From: Drosophila persimilis
Lineage: Eukaryota > Arthropoda > Insecta > Diptera > Drosophilidae
DNA length: 64,000 nt
Assembly (NCBI RefSeq): GCF_003286085.1
Contig: NW_020825288.1
Coordinates: 5,394,001-5,458,000, forward strand
Direction of reading: 5' to 3'
Shown here: positions 25,401 through 38,059 of the stretch, piece after piece
How the letters are laid out: each line of letters begins with the position of its first letter
Position numbering within the stretch: the stretch's first letter is position 1
Notes under the pieces: generated by a model
Told to the model about the DNA's origin: nothing
The model's input: the letters and a program-made list of their open reading frames with translations, nothing else
Database searches by the model: none
Translations under genes and position numbers: made by a program

Positions 25401-27552
25401 CACTCAGAGGAGACGCATCAAAGAGTTGCGGAGAGGCAAGTGTCGGGTGCAGGTGTGGCAAGCAGCAGCAGCCTCTGAGGGGCAATGCGTGAAATTGCCA
25501 ATTTCCCACCTCGAAGGCCTGGGGGTCGCCTCTGCTTTTCTTTGTCCGACTTTCGCAAAGCAAAAGTTCCTACAAAGATCCTAAAATTAATATTTAAAGA
25601 CTTCTTTTATGTGGCTTAAAGATTAAAGATGGCAGCTTTCATGTTTTATGGCTAAAAATCCTCAAGATTATAAGATGTTTGTCCGCAATACCACCTTTAA
25701 CAGATTCCATATTCACGTATGGATGGTGTTTCCACTGGGATGTGTTTTTCGGCATTCACGTGTGACTGGCAATTTGGCAGTCACACCGATTCATGCTATT
25801 CATTTCGTAATTTTCAATGTTTATATATATTTAATAAACACAAAATATTAGTTTTTTACAATTTTAGGCCAATTAACACACGATTTTTAGTAATGGGAGC
25901 GATAATTTTTTACGTTTTGGTTTATTATTAATGTAATTTTATTTATTTTGTGTACTATTTTATCGTAAGAAATACCAGTATTACCCGTTGCAACTTTTAT
26001 TCGCTGCAAATCGTAGTCTCTGCGTCATTCCCATCGAATGTGACTTTTCGCTTATGGGAAATTTAGGTAAAACTTATACCAACTTGATTATAATAGATTC
26101 GAAATCCCTTAAACACAATAAAAACATGAATTATGTTACATGGGAGCGAAATCCAGTATATAATACCAGAGAATGTTGTTTGGACCATAATTCCATGTAT
26201 ATATCTGTATCTTTGATTTTTTAAGTTTTAGACCAGAGAAGATTCCATTGATGCTAGTTCCCATAACAATTCCAAAAATTTGGGATGTTTGAAAAACAAT
26301 TTCCATTTGATTTCAGTCGAAAGATTTTTTTGATCGGAAAGAACTCCAGAGTTTGCGCAGATACATCCGTTTTGCTGCCGCTTTTATCCCTATTCGTTGA
26401 ATGAGATTTCTCCCGAAGCGGAATGTTTACACTGCCCCAGCCCCAGCCCCCAAAAAAACACCCATACCATCGCCCCAATGGGCGGCAGCTGTGGGCCCAC
26501 ATGCCGGCATGGTGCGGCGCGGCGTGGCGCGTATCTTTCAGATAGAAGATACTGCATCGCAGGCGAAGATACATTTTTCTTATTTTCTTGTTATTTTTAA
26601 ACAAAGTGCACGACCCAAGAGCTCTGCTGCGTCGCTCCTTATGTAAGTGTGTGTGTGTGTTTATTTTTTGTGGCCCGTTTGCCCGTTCTGCCTTTCTTTT
26701 GTGCATCTCGCAGATACTCAATGCCGGGGCGGCGGCGGCGGCTAGAAAATGGTTTTGATGAGCCTCGAGCGGCCCCCAGGAAAACTCAATACAGTGTTTG
26801 ACACAAAAAAAAAACAAAATAAAGATACTAGATACATTTCTAGATACAAGATACGATCCCATGCGATGCTGCGCTGCGGCAATGAACTCTCAATGAAAGT
26901 GCAATTAAGTGGAGGCCTGCAATGGCTGTGGCTGTGCCTGGGCCTGGGCCTGCCTGCCTGCTAATTACATTTATCGTTTAGATGTTAATTACAAAGAGAG
27001 AGAGGGAGGGAGAGGGAGGACGGGTGGAGCGAACTCTCCGACTGATTATGCAGCCAGACACACACACAGACACAGACACCCTCGAACGAACCTCTGGGGG
27101 CGAGGTCAATGATATAACACACGATGATTAACTGCCAGCAGTTTACGCTTTGTCTCTGTCTCAGTCTCCGTCTAAAGGTCAGGTCAACCAGCGCTGAGGG
27201 TCTCTGCTCGCCTCGCCACCCCTCCTCATTCCATGCCATCTCTAGATACTTTTATCTCCACGGTTTGTTTGTCGCTCTCGTAGTTTGCTTATAGTTTATG
27301 GACAACGTTGGCAGCTGCCGCATTTGGAACGGACTTAAACTGGCTTAAAATACTTAAGCCACAAGATACAATACATCCCGATACTCGCATGACTCAGAGC
27401 AAGCGAGAGATAGACACTTTATGAAAATGAAAGTAGCACTCATTCAGGTCTTAGATACATATGTGCGGTGTTTAGATAGATTTTGTCTCTGTGTAAATTT
27501 GTAAATATTGTGGCCACTCGCTCAGGGGTAATTTGTGCCGCCAGTTACCAGA
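16490..27552. other. Mical first intron, segment 2: no gene seen
   Basis: No supported gene. Visible contents are CA/GT runs (for example around 17740), a T-rich tract at 23590-24110, and short 'aataccctt...aagggtata' inverted stretches near 19065 and 20680 that resemble ends of dispersed fly repeats. Open frames up to about 200 codons occur, but they have simple-sequence composition and no recognisable domain. Confidence 0.6.
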
Positions 27553-27958
27553 GTACACTCAGAGAAAAATGGCATAGTAAAACAAGATTTTTTTAAACAT
27601 AAAAAAAGTGTGTGAAATTAAATTTAAACATAAATTCGTTAAGAATTCTTTTTTTTCGTTCAGCTCATATTTAATCCAAATAAAAAATACTTTGAATATA
27701 AAGTATTAAATTTATAGGACAAATATTTAATTTATAAATATAAATATATTTTTTTTTAATTTTGTTGTTTTTTTGTTTATTATAATTAGGATTGTATTTT
27801 GTATTTTTGATTATAAAATATTATATAAATAATATTATTATAAAAAGGTTTTTTTTTTAATATGAAATAAATTTTTTTTTTTTAATATGAAATTTATTTC
27901 AATCTAATCAAACGCTATGAGCAAGCCTATTGAAACACATATTAAATTTTGAGTGTAT
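27553..27958. mobile_element. AT-rich MITE-like element with inverted ends
   Basis: The left end GTACACTCAGAGAAAAATGGC at 27553 is mirrored at the right by 'attttgagtgta' ending at 27958. The interior is almost pure A/T with no coding potential. The same terminal motif bounds the larger element at 43491-44255, so the two belong to one family. Confidence 0.55.
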
Positions 27959-30611
27959 AAATATTAAAATGGTAAACATTTTTTTCTCGTGTGTCTTACA
28001 TGTTTTTTTCTTCAAAAATCAAAAGAAAAATTTGCATAAATTTATGTGTTTTGCTAAAAAAATGTACATGTCTAAACATATTGGTTGGGGTGCGGCCGAA
28101 CATGATAGGGGAGGGTGCTATATAGAATCGTTTGTCCAGACAAGAGCTGGCCCGCGCGTTTTTGGCAGACCCAAAACGCGTTTCAATTCAAAAAGGGGCA
28201 GGGGGAGTGGCGGTCGGGGCAAGTAGTGAAAGCGGCAACATCTTTTACGTGGTATCTCTTGTCGCTGGTTTTCCTTAAGGCCCAAGTCGGGTCGTAGACC
28301 AGAGACGAGACTGCAATCATATTTCACCTCTGCGCCAGAGTTTGCTGCACTTGTCGTGGTCGTGGCTGCAGTTGTTTGTGGCTGCGGTGGCTATAAAAAT
28401 AACCGAACAACCGAACACTTGCCATTGCCACACTCTTGGCCAAGTCTGGCAACGGTTTTGACGGCTGCTGGCCAGCCATCCACCGAAAACCGGCAGCCAC
28501 TACCAAAAACGAGTTATTGTTTGCTTGATAGTACGAAATACTAGTACTCGTACTAGTACAAGTATCTCTAACTATTTTGTTGGCCGCCATTTAATTTCAT
28601 TCATTGGAAAAACGACAGCCGCTGCGGCAGCGGCCAAAAAGCAGACGCAAAACTTTGCTGGCCGTTTGTCGTAATACCCTATTTAGAAAGGAGTATCACT
28701 GACCTCTGAAAAGAGGGTTACATTATCCCATAAAACACTAATACAACTTTTTTTTAATAGAAATTTTCCATTAATTTTGCCGCTTTACTTTTTCCTTACC
28801 TCGAATTTCTTTGTAATTGTAATTTCTTTACCTCAAATTTCTCTTTCAAACGAAACGCATTGATCTATCATTCGTTAGTGTTAGAAAACGTCTGAAAGCC
28901 AGGTGTTCAAAGAGCCTTCTCTTCTCTTCTTAGAGCATTTAAACTTCGAACTTTTCCCCTTAGGTTTTTCTCTCTCTCTCTCTTCAAGTTTTGTGTCTGT
29001 CTGATTTTGGTTTTCTTTTGAGTTTTTTTTCTCTCTTTTGTTGTCGATTGGTGTTTTTTTTTTACTTGGTGCATTTTCCTTTGGGGGACCATTGCGAGTC
29101 GCAAGTGATTTTCTTCATCGTCGTCTCCACTGGGTTTTAATGCCATTTTCGTGCCTTGGCTGTTGCTTCGCTGCCTTTCAGAGTTCAGTTTTTCCGGCTG
29201 CAGTTTTTCCCCCTGGTGTCTGCTGCGCAATTCAATTGCCGAATGATGGCTGGTGGCAGCTGGGGGGGGCAAAGGAGAGGTAGGACAATGGCAAATGGGA
29301 TGTGGTAATTACCACAGGTAGCTGACGTATGTGGCACGTTACTCAAGCAGGTGTTTACGTGCGTCTGCGGATCTGCTGTTTGCTTTTGCATGCAAGCAAT
29401 CCGATATTGATGCCGAGGCCTAGACTATTTTCTTAATGTTTTATTTTTATTTAATATGCATGATTTTCCTGGATTATTTTAGATTTGTTTACGTTTCGAT
29501 TCTTGACTCTTGATTAATATTTATAAGAGTCTGAAAGCATTGGAGAGCGTTTTCGTTTTCACAAATTTTTCTAAAATATTTAAGTAGAAAAATAAAAAAG
29601 ATTTCTAGTATTTTTTTAATCGCCTTCGAACAACAACAGTATCCGCAAACAACATAATTGAATCTGTGATAATATTTCATATTAAAATAAAATATCGAAA
29701 ATATATTAAAAGACTTTTTTTTAATCGCTTTCGAGCCATAAATTCCCCTTTAAGTCGCACTTCCCGCTTACTCAAGACTTTTGACGTAAAAAACTGACAT
29801 GAAATCTCACTCTGTAGGGCTAAGCCACACAAATGGGAGAAACAGATAGAACGCGGGAGGTAGCCATAATAGAGGGAACAAACCATTTAGTCAGAGAGAA
29901 GGCACAGGCGAGGCGTGGAAGCTAAGCCACACTGGGAGTGGAAGATAGAGGAGCGTGCGAGGCATGAGAGAGACCACACCAGTAGCTGATAAGCCACACT
30001 GTAAGAGAGGGTGCGCGCGAGGCGTGATAGAGGCAACGAGAGAATAGAGAGAAGATAGCGATCAAAGGCCACTTCGAGCTCGGACGCCCCTCGTAGGACA
30101 ATGTGATACCCGTAGGATTCCCATTGGTATTTGTAGGGTATTTCTGTCTTCATCAAGTGATTCTTCCCTTTTATTGTGCTCTCTCTCTCTCTCTCTCTCT
30201 CTCTTTGTTTATATCTCTGACATTTAATTGTGCATTTCTGTGTTGTAGCATTATTCTTTCGTCTTGTAATGGCGACCCACGCGACTCGCAGAAAAACCTG
30301 AAATCCGTCATAAGCGCGAAAGACATTTATAAATTGGTTTTTGAGTTGTTGTTTCTGTTTGTTGTTTTTTCGAGCGCACAACACCCACATGATTGTATAC
30401 AATAATGAATGAATGAACCCCCCGCCTATCCCCACATACCACTCCATTCCATTCCATGCGATATCTTTAATTGGCCTCAACATTGAAATGTCGAGTCGGT
30501 GGCATAATTATAGACAATAAATTATGATCATAGGCTATTTGCATACCAAGTGCGAATACTACGAGTATTGGCTTACTTATTCAGATCATATTTCCTTGAT
30601 TTTCTTTCCAG
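27959..30611. other. Mical first intron, segment 3: no gene seen
   Basis: No supported gene. Contains a (CT)n run at about 30178-30204 and three loose copies of a segment starting 'taagccacac' at about 29821, 29921 and 29989, each followed by purine-rich DNA. Confidence 0.55.
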
Positions 30612-30677
30612 TTAATGCTGCATATATGACAGACCCACACGACAGCGACTTCGACAGCGACAGCGACTGAGAGACAC
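30612..30677 (+). other. Candidate 66-nt leader exon carrying a 14-codon upstream ORF
   Basis: Bounded by a strong acceptor ('ttgattttctttccag') and a strong donor (GACAC/GTAAGT). It contains a complete small open frame from an ATG at 30626 that reads MTDPHDSDFDSDSD then stops inside the exon. It would be a plausible Mical 5'UTR exon with an upstream ORF. Confidence 0.4.
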
Positions 30678-31580
30678 GTAAGTTGTTCAGCCCCCAACCC
30701 CACCCCCGCTCCGCATGAACTATAGAATATTTATGTAAATTTATCTGTACACATATATTTTTTTTTATTAATGAGTAAAACTTTGTCTGACCCCAATCCG
30801 CAGAGCAGCGAGCGAGGACTTAGGGGCAGGGTTTGGGTAGGGTCCTCCACTCCCATTTCCCAGTTGGGTTTCCTGTGCAGGCGGCAAACAATTTGTGGTA
30901 GATATGCAGATGTGAATACCCTCTAAGGGGCCAGGAAATACAAGAATCTCTTCTAGGAAAGTCTTCCATGGAATACACCTAGGTTCAAGTCCAAGTCCAG
31001 TAGGGAGATCCAGTATTAAATACAAATTTATTCACAAACAAGGAGATCCATGATGATCTTTCATTTTGAATATTCATCTCAATATAATTCTAAAATACTA
31101 CCGGGTCCTGCCACGTTTCGCTGTGCCTCAAATTGTGGTTTCACGAATATGAAAAGAGGATAAACTCAATTGATCTCGAGTTTGGAACTCCTCTTTGACT
31201 ATGAGAATGGCCTCTTCGCCTACAATGGCTGAGATTTCAATAAAAACTTCAAAAAATCAGTTTTTCAGACGTTCTTAACTGATGAAATCCCATACATTTT
31301 GCACTGAATTTTGATATACCATACAATGGGCAATATATAGCTCACATTCGAATCAATCAAACGAAATTTATTATAAAAAACTTTCCAAGGAGTCTACAGA
31401 ACGACAGATGGGACCTCGTTCTTGCTTTTTGATGGAGAAATACAATTCGAAAGATACCATCGACTCCTTTTCCCCATGAAAGAGTGATTGGATAAAATGC
31501 TTTAATTACTTTAAACAATGACAATGTATATAGCGAATAATTAAATACTTATTCGACCTTCTGGAGCAACCATTTTCGGT
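30678..31580. other. Mical first intron, segment 4: no gene seen
   Basis: AT-rich sequence without supported genes; it includes the downstream flank of the DUF1091 gene on the minus strand. Confidence 0.5.
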
Positions 31581-32233
31581 TTAATTCCTCTTCATGAGAT
31601 CCTCTTCGAACACGAAAGTCACATTCGTATCGAACTGTAGCCTTTTCTCGAAGTACCACCGAATCATCAATAGATAATCCCCCGTCGGCAGCGGAACACG
31701 CAGCAGCTCGGGTCTTAGGTAAAAGTCCTTGATAATCTGTGGGCCCTGTTTAAGGGAATCAGTTGGGATGTTTAGAGAAATACCCTCAAAACCTTACCAC
31801 ATAGGGGCACGTGTGGTTGATGTTGGTGTACTCCTTGAAGAGCCCATAGACTATGGCCACCAGGGGATTATTTGGCCTTCGAAAATACTGACACGCATCG
31901 AATTTGACCTCGTAAAGCCATGGTCTATAGCCGTTGGCCCTTTTGAAGATCTGTGAATGAATCCAAACATTGTTGGCTGAATGTAGAAGCGTTCCATTCA
32001 TATTGAAGATCACTTTGTTACGACTGACGGCCTTCAGGCGACAGTAGTTGAACACGAACAAGGACTGGTTGTAGCTCTCGCAGACGAAGTTTGTGAACTT
32101 GAAGACCACCGCATCCTGTAAAGAATTGTGAATAATGAAGGACCTACACTAGTGGGGATATATTTACATTATAATCGAATGTTGAAGCGAAAAATATTCC
32201 ATATAGAACGATGAACATTAGCCTGGACTGCAT
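31581..32233 (-). CDS. DUF1091-family secreted protein, nested in the Mical intron
   Basis: Exons on minus are 32233-32168, 32115-31798 and 31745-31581, in frame, encoding 182 residues. Exon 1 is a signal peptide (MQSRLMFIVLYGIFFAST). The body shows the DUF1091 pattern: FKFTNFVCESYN near the start, FNYCRLKAVSRN, FKRANGYRPWLYEVKFDAC in the middle, then NINHTCPY, and a C-terminal LPTGDYLLMIRWYF segment. This large Drosophila family is secreted; some relatives (the CheB group) function in gustatory chemosensation, but no role can be assigned to this member. An in-frame ATG 57 bp upstream exists, but it directly abuts a TATA-like box (TATAAAA, 32293-32287 on minus), so it would precede the transcript start. 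The gene runs opposite to Mical within its first intron. Confidence 0.88.
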
Positions 32234-32286
32234 GGCCCCACAACGATTGATCAATGAATGGCCAAATGATACCAATGATGGAGTCA

Positions 32287-32293
32287 TTTTATA
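32287..32293 (-). promoter_or_regulatory. TATA box of the DUF1091 gene
   Basis: TATAAAA on the minus strand, about 54 bp upstream of the chosen ATG, which would give a short leader of about 25 nt. Confidence 0.55.
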
Positions 32294-35200
32294 CATATAT
32301 CATCCTATCCTTTTATCTATCCAAAAATCGTGATTGGTTTGCCTTTATTCCAATGCATATCAAATGAAAAGTAATTAAAACTGATTTAGCCTTTTTTTTT
32401 GTTTTTTTGTGCTAATTATCCTTCCATTTGTTATGGCCAATTTTGGGATACATGCATTAACATTAATCTGATTATTAAACCAAACATGATCTGTGTACTG
32501 GGCCTTAAATTAGGCACTCAAAAGACAGCTCGAAAGCCAGGTGTTCAAAGAGCGAAACGACAGGTACTGGCTATAGAAATGACTCGTTTTGAAATGTACG
32601 AGTATTTATGAAAACTAATAAATAGGATTATTCTTTATGATCTTTATCGTGTCTTGAAAATGATGGCTTAAACAGAGTTTAAGAAGGGGCGAGGAGGTAG
32701 GAAAATTTGTCGAATAATTTGATTATTTTCAGTGTATTCTGGCTGTGCAATATCCATGAATTGACTACGATATTATTCTCAGTGTAGGATGAAACGAAAG
32801 TTCATTGCGTTTACACTTCTTTTTTCCCCTGCTTTTACGTCTTCGTTACTTTACGGATTCTTTGCCTATGGTGATGAAATTATACACGATGGTCCGCTCC
32901 CGAAACGTTCTCCCTTTTCGGGTCTTCGTTTTTCCAGCGCTTTTCAAAGCGCTCTCAGTAGTTCGCAGAGTAAATAAGATCCGAAATGGAGTTAGCGGAC
33001 CACCTCAAGCAAGTGCTTACACGCTTACAGAGCACCGTAAGAGCGAGAGGCAATCAGGGCTGCACTGCTTGCTTTTGCTGAGTGCGAGTGGGTGGGGAAA
33101 TGTGTGCCCTTGCGGTGTTTTGTGTAAACATCAGGAATGAAAGAGTTTTTGTTGTTGCTTGCGTGGAATGAAATAAATAATTGATGAAAAAATGATTGAA
33201 AAAACAAATACAATTTTTGCGATAATTGAACTGGTAGCAGGGGGCAACTCTCGAAGAGTATACAACGCGTCGGCAGAGCTCTTGTTTGCCTGTTATACAA
33301 TTGACAAAACGAGGAAGTGAGAGGCGGAGAGAAAGGCTACAAATGAGAGCATGAGGAGGAAAAGTTGAGCAGAACACGCGTTAAATGATGTCAGCAGGAT
33401 ATATGTATGTACGTATGGAAATATATTCCCCCAAGGATGCTGCAGAACTTCACTCGCCCCCTCTCACTCTCTCTCCACAGCGATGATGTCACTTCAGAGA
33501 GGAAGCGGCCCTTGGTGGGGGTGGGGGGGGGGGGGGGGGGGGGGCAGGCCATAAAATTGATTTTGCATTAAAATTCGCTTAAGAAGAAATTCCGAAGAAA
33601 GTGCGAAGCCAAAATTCGTGGCCTGGCGTTGAAACAACACTAAAAATCAATTAAATTCCTATTTATATAATTTAAAAGAAATGAAAAAAATAAAAACTAG
33701 AAACAGGCGCCTCGCAGAATCTCTCTCTCTCTCTCTGTCTCTCTCTTTGGGCCTCTCAATCTGTTGGTTTGTTGTTGGCCAACCGCAGCGTTTGCTGACC
33801 CAATTTTCCCTGGCTAAGAATAGCGAAAAATGTTTCAAATGCTTGTCGGTTTCGAACATCGTTCTGCGTCAAATTACACTCGAGAGAAGTGCAGCAGCAG
33901 TTCACAAAAATTCTACAAAAGAAAAAGTCTTTCAACAACATATTCGTTCCGGCACTCTCTCTTGGGGGATTATTGTAGAATTATTACAGCCATAATAGAG
34001 AGGTTTCCTGTCTTAAATGCCAGACCCTACCATATTTTTGTCTTCTTGAAAATACTAGTGAATTCTTGACAGTTTATCCTCGCAATCTGTCAACGCTTTG
34101 ACCATCTCTAATTAATTAAATGCAAATAATTTATTTATTCCCCTACCCGTTGGCTGCCAAGTGAATTACATGAAGAGACCGTTTTAGTAGACATTTGTTG
34201 GCGCCCAACCAAAAGCCGGCCACAAGTTTTATTCCAATCACAAAAACTATACGAATTTTGTCATCATTTTTCACTTGTCAGGCAACCCGAAAGAAAAGCG
34301 CCAGGGGGCGTGTATCCGTCTCTTTAATTGTCACACTCGAGTGCATAAATACGAGTGCATCTACCACTCTCACTCTCCCTTTGGCTTCTCCGAATCCCCA
34401 AATCCGAAAATGATTTTGAGGCATTTCCGCATTCGTCGGTTTCGTCATAAATCAATTTGTTGCAATCTAAACAATTCTTTTGTGAATGTGTCTGCCTTCC
34501 GAGACGAGACGAGACGCGGCACACAAATCAATCAAGCGTCTCCCCATTTGCATATCCCTTTGTGCCCCAGAGGCGAGAATTCTTTAGTTCAATATGGAAG
34601 AGGAATTGATTGGAAATCGAGCTGTGAATTATTTGCCAACGCAACTTGTTTATTAATACTATATTTTAATCACACAACAAATATATTCTCTTCTTATTTA
34701 TTAGTTTATTTTCTTTGCCAAATTTTTACCTAAAATGTTGGGAAAATTCATTAAATTTCCGTCCGTTGGAAATTATTGCTAGATTTAGGATTGTAATTTG
34801 TTAATTCCCAAACAAATTTTAGGAAATATTCGTGAAAATATACAGTAAATATTAGTAAGAACGTTGGACGCTGGACTCGACACGAAGATACCCTGTGCTC
34901 AGATTCTTTTTATAGGGATTTAGGTGAAATATCTATAGATAAAGAATCCAAGACGTGGGATTTTTTTTATATATACATATTTTTTGTATTATTTTTATTT
35001 TGTTATTATTTTTTGTTATTCTTTTATTATAATTTTTTTTATTATTTATTTTTTATTTTTGTTTATACAATAATATCACTGATACAAATTGTTGTTGTTG
35101 TTTGCCGTTAGAGCAATTTATACAACAATAATAGGAAAAATTATGATATTTACAAAAAGAAATTAATTAATAAAGAATTTGGAGGGTGATATTATTTGGT

Positions 35201-37132
35201 TCAATTATCTGTCCCGGTTTCTAGGGTAGAGCTCCTCTTAGATCATCCTGTTGGGAAGGAAGACTGGGTGTATTCTGGCCAGCCTACGGCGGTATCTGGT
35301 TCTCAGAAGACATTAATGGAATACTTTTTTAAATAACAATCTAATAGGAACATAATTAGAAGTGAGAGAGAGAGAAATAGTGCGCCCTCTATAAAAACTC
35401 CCCCTGCTAACCCACACTGGGAAAGAGAGAGTGAGTGCGAGCTACTTGAATATAATTTCGTACTCCCAAAACTCATTGTTTTCTTTTCCTTAAGACCTTA
35501 AGAACGCTTTAAATTTTCGTCACATTTCTCGTATATTTTGCCTTCAAAACTAAACAAATAAAAATACCAAAAATATATTCAAATTACGTGACTTTCATGA
35601 GCAAATCACAGCCAAACAAAAAAAAGGTTAGAAAGTGTTCAAGAGCTTTCTTATCGACGGTGTAGCTCCCCCACAACTCCCCCGTTCAGTCCTCCTCCTG
35701 GGCAAACGATGATGGAAACATTTGTTCAATGCGTTCTCGCTTGTAGATACAATATCTATAAATCTATAATTAGAGGTGTTTTTTTCATGTTTTACGTTCT
35801 TTTTTTTTTGTTGATTGTGACAAAAGTTTTCATTTTGTTTGTTGCTGGAATGATTCCCTTGTTGGTGGTTGATGGTTTCCTGACTTTTGTTCGATCTGTA
35901 TCTAGCCGTATCTGTATCTTTATCCCCATTGTATCTTTGTCAGGGAATGCCCCTTAAATATGATGCCACTGCAGTGGCAAAGCCTCATTACCGATCAAGT
36001 GGCTCCTCAATGCACAACGTGATGCAAACGATTTGAAAATTTCAATATATAAATAAATAATACAAAATAAAAAAAATATAAATATTATAAAAATAATAAA
36101 TAAAAATACAAAAAATATAAATGTTTCAAAAATAAATATTTATATAAAAATTAACATTTACAAAAAAAATAAATATTTATAAGAAAAAACCACAAAAATA
36201 AAAAAAAATTTATTTAAAAATAATAATTAAAAATAAATACATATAAATAATTCAAAACAAATATTGTGACCAAAAATAAGAGAAGATTTTTTCGGGTGAG
36301 ATATAGAAAATTTCGGAAAAAGTGAAAAATTGAAAAAAGAAGAAAACTAATTGATTTGTTTATGAATGGCGGGCATTGGTATTTTCCTGGCCACAAGCCA
36401 AGTGTTCTTTTCTTTTCCTTTTTGGAATTTTCAATATAAAATTTCTTTCCCCCTCAAGAGAGAGGGAGAGAGAACCTTGATCTTGTCCGGCAACAGTAGG
36501 GGCCATGTGCAAGGCTTTATAAATCATGAAACAAAATGTGTTTTCTATCCGTCTAATCGTATGTATCTCTGAGTAATTTTGGTGTTTATTTCTGGGCCGC
36601 CCACCGTCGAAAAAGTTGTGCCCAAAGATGAGTCATTGTTAACCCTCGAACCCGAATCCTGGAAATGTGTCCACCCTGTTTTTCAATTTGAATTTGAATT
36701 TCCCTCCCTGCCTCAACAAACAAAGCGTTAAGCGACGATGGTCTCCACAGACAACAAAAATCGATAAGCGCTAAAGTTTTCATTTTCGTTGGACTTTAAT
36801 TTTTATCAGCCCACCCCGCCACCGCCCCCTCACCAGCACCACCCCCAATGCCCAGGAGGTGACATAATATTGTGTCCCCAACAAGGCTGTTGTTTTAAGA
36901 GATACAAAAGCTGTGGAGAAAGAGAGAAAAAAAAGGGAGAGTGGCAGCCGTCGAGTTGTCGCCGGACCCCCGTCCCCCCTTCCTTGGGGGAGGTCGTTTG
37001 CGTGCTCTTTTTACGACTTTCTTGGCGCCAATCCCCGACCCGAAAATCGAATAGACGATGAGCCATCAGGAATTAGAAATGTTTTTGGCATTGACAATGG
37101 GATTTGCAGTGTGGGATTTTGTGGGGAATTAT
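32294..37132. other. Mical first intron, segment 5: no gene seen
   Basis: No supported gene. It contains a 22-base G run (33523-33544), a CT run near 33719, a T-rich tract at 34960-35060, an A-rich tract at 36040-36270, and a TATAAAA flanked by GA-rich DNA near 35391 that looks promoter-like but leads to no recognisable frame. Confidence 0.55.
33523..33544 (+). repeat. Uninterrupted 22-base G run
   Basis: Mononucleotide tract preceded by TGGTGGGGGT. Such runs are often length-polymorphic and error-prone in assemblies. Confidence 0.9.
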
Positions 37133-37440
37133 AGGCCAAGAAATCCTTTGGAACTTCCTCCTTCAAATATCAGGAATAATAGGCCAAGAAATATGGATAA
37201 CCTTTTGGAATTCCCTCCCACAAATATGGGGAATAATAGGCCCAGAAATATGGATATCCTGTGGAATTTCCTCCCACAAATATGGGGAATAATAGGCCTA
37301 GAAATATGGATATCCTTTGGAATTTCCTCCTTTAAATATGGGGAATAATAGGCCTAGAAATATGGATATCCTTTGGAATTTCCTCCTTTAAATATGGAGA
37401 ATAATAGGCCCAGAAATATGGATAACCTTTTGGAATTTCC
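37133..37440 (+). repeat. Minisatellite with a ~56-bp unit, about 5.6 copies
   Basis: The unit begins 'aggcc.agaaatatggata' and ends 'aaatatggggaataat'. Units of 48, 57, 56, 56 and 56 bp follow one another, then a partial copy. The fourth and fifth units are nearly identical, suggesting recent duplication. Open frames across it merely reflect the periodic sequence. Confidence 0.92.
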
Positions 37441-37606
37441 AAGCCTACTATTGTTCCATTTCTGAATAGATTTTAGAGCTCTCAAGCAACCCTTTCTAAA
37501 CGCCTGTCTCCGGTCCCCCTGACACAACAAATCCCGAACCCCGAGAGAGCTCTACAATCTACAATCTACGCACGTGATTTCCAAATTTTCGTCAGCTTTC
37601 TTTTTG

Positions 37607-38041
37607 ATGATGAACCTGGCTCAAAGGCCCACAAATTTGGGCAAACAGAACGGAGCCGTGGTGCTGGAGGTCGTGAAGGTGCTGGGCCGTCCCGTCACCA
37701 TCGCGGAGGTGGCCCAGCGAGTGTCGACGGTGTACAAGCTGCCGCTGGACCGCATCCAGCCCGTGGTGGCCTATGTGCTTCGAGCGGGCGAGGCCAGCGG
37801 GTTCTTCGAGTGCCACTTGGGCTGCTACTCGCCGGTTCCCAGCGTGGTGGAGCAACTGCGTCGCGACATTGATGAGTATGCGGCCAAAATACTTGCCGGG
37901 GGCAAGACCGAGATCTCCCCGCTGATGCGGAAGCTCCAGCGGTTGGACAAAACCGCACTGATCCCCGGAAGCAGACTTCGTCTGGTGTACCTGCACGATG
38001 CGGTACATCCAAAGTGGATATCAGTCGACGATAATGAATGA
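37607..38041 (+). CDS. Small DUF4777-like protein, single exon, nested in the Mical intron
   Basis: A 144-residue intronless gene with GC-rich coding composition that stands out from the AT-rich intron around it. Residues ~15-75 (VVLEVVKVLGRPVTIAEVAQ through FECHLGCYSP) fit the small winged-helix-like DUF4777 domain found in Drosophila; the family assignment is from memory and moderately secure. The rest has a helical segment with VVEQLRRDIDEYAAKI and a basic region. Two adjacent ATGs (37607 and 37610) could start it. An AATAAA lies at 38054-38059, 13 nt after the stop, supporting an independent transcript. It lies on the same strand as Mical but cannot be a Mical exon, because it has its own start and stop. 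Function is unknown; single-exon nested genes of this kind are often retrocopies with germline expression. Confidence 0.75.
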   Translation: MMNLAQRPTNLGKQNGAVVLEVVKVLGRPVTIAEVAQRVSTVYKLPLDRIQPVVAYVLRAGEASGFFECHLGCYSPVPSVVEQLRRDIDEYAAKILAGGKTEISPLMRKLQRLDKTALIPGSRLRLVYLHDAVHPKWISVDDNE

Positions 38042-38053
38042 GAAGAGTCACAA

Positions 38054-38059
38054 AATAAA
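38054..38059 (+). terminator. Polyadenylation signal of the DUF4777-like gene
   Basis: AATAAA 13 nt downstream of the stop codon. Confidence 0.6.

Noticed and set aside
32789..32977. 62-codon frame starting with a signal-peptide-like stretch
   Set aside because: No TATA, poly(A) signal, cysteine pattern or splice continuation; overlapping frames are just as open.
35380..35460. TATAAAA box with GA-rich flanks suggesting a promoter
   Set aside because: No recognisable gene or leader exon follows on either strand within about 1 kb.
37058..37348. 96-codon frame over the minisatellite
   Set aside because: Its peptide repeat simply mirrors the tandem DNA repeat; units of 56 and 57 bp would shift the frame.
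37574..37606. Upstream extension of the DUF4777-like frame
   Set aside because: It would begin at a GTG codon, which fly genes do not normally use; the ATG pair at 37607/37610 is better.
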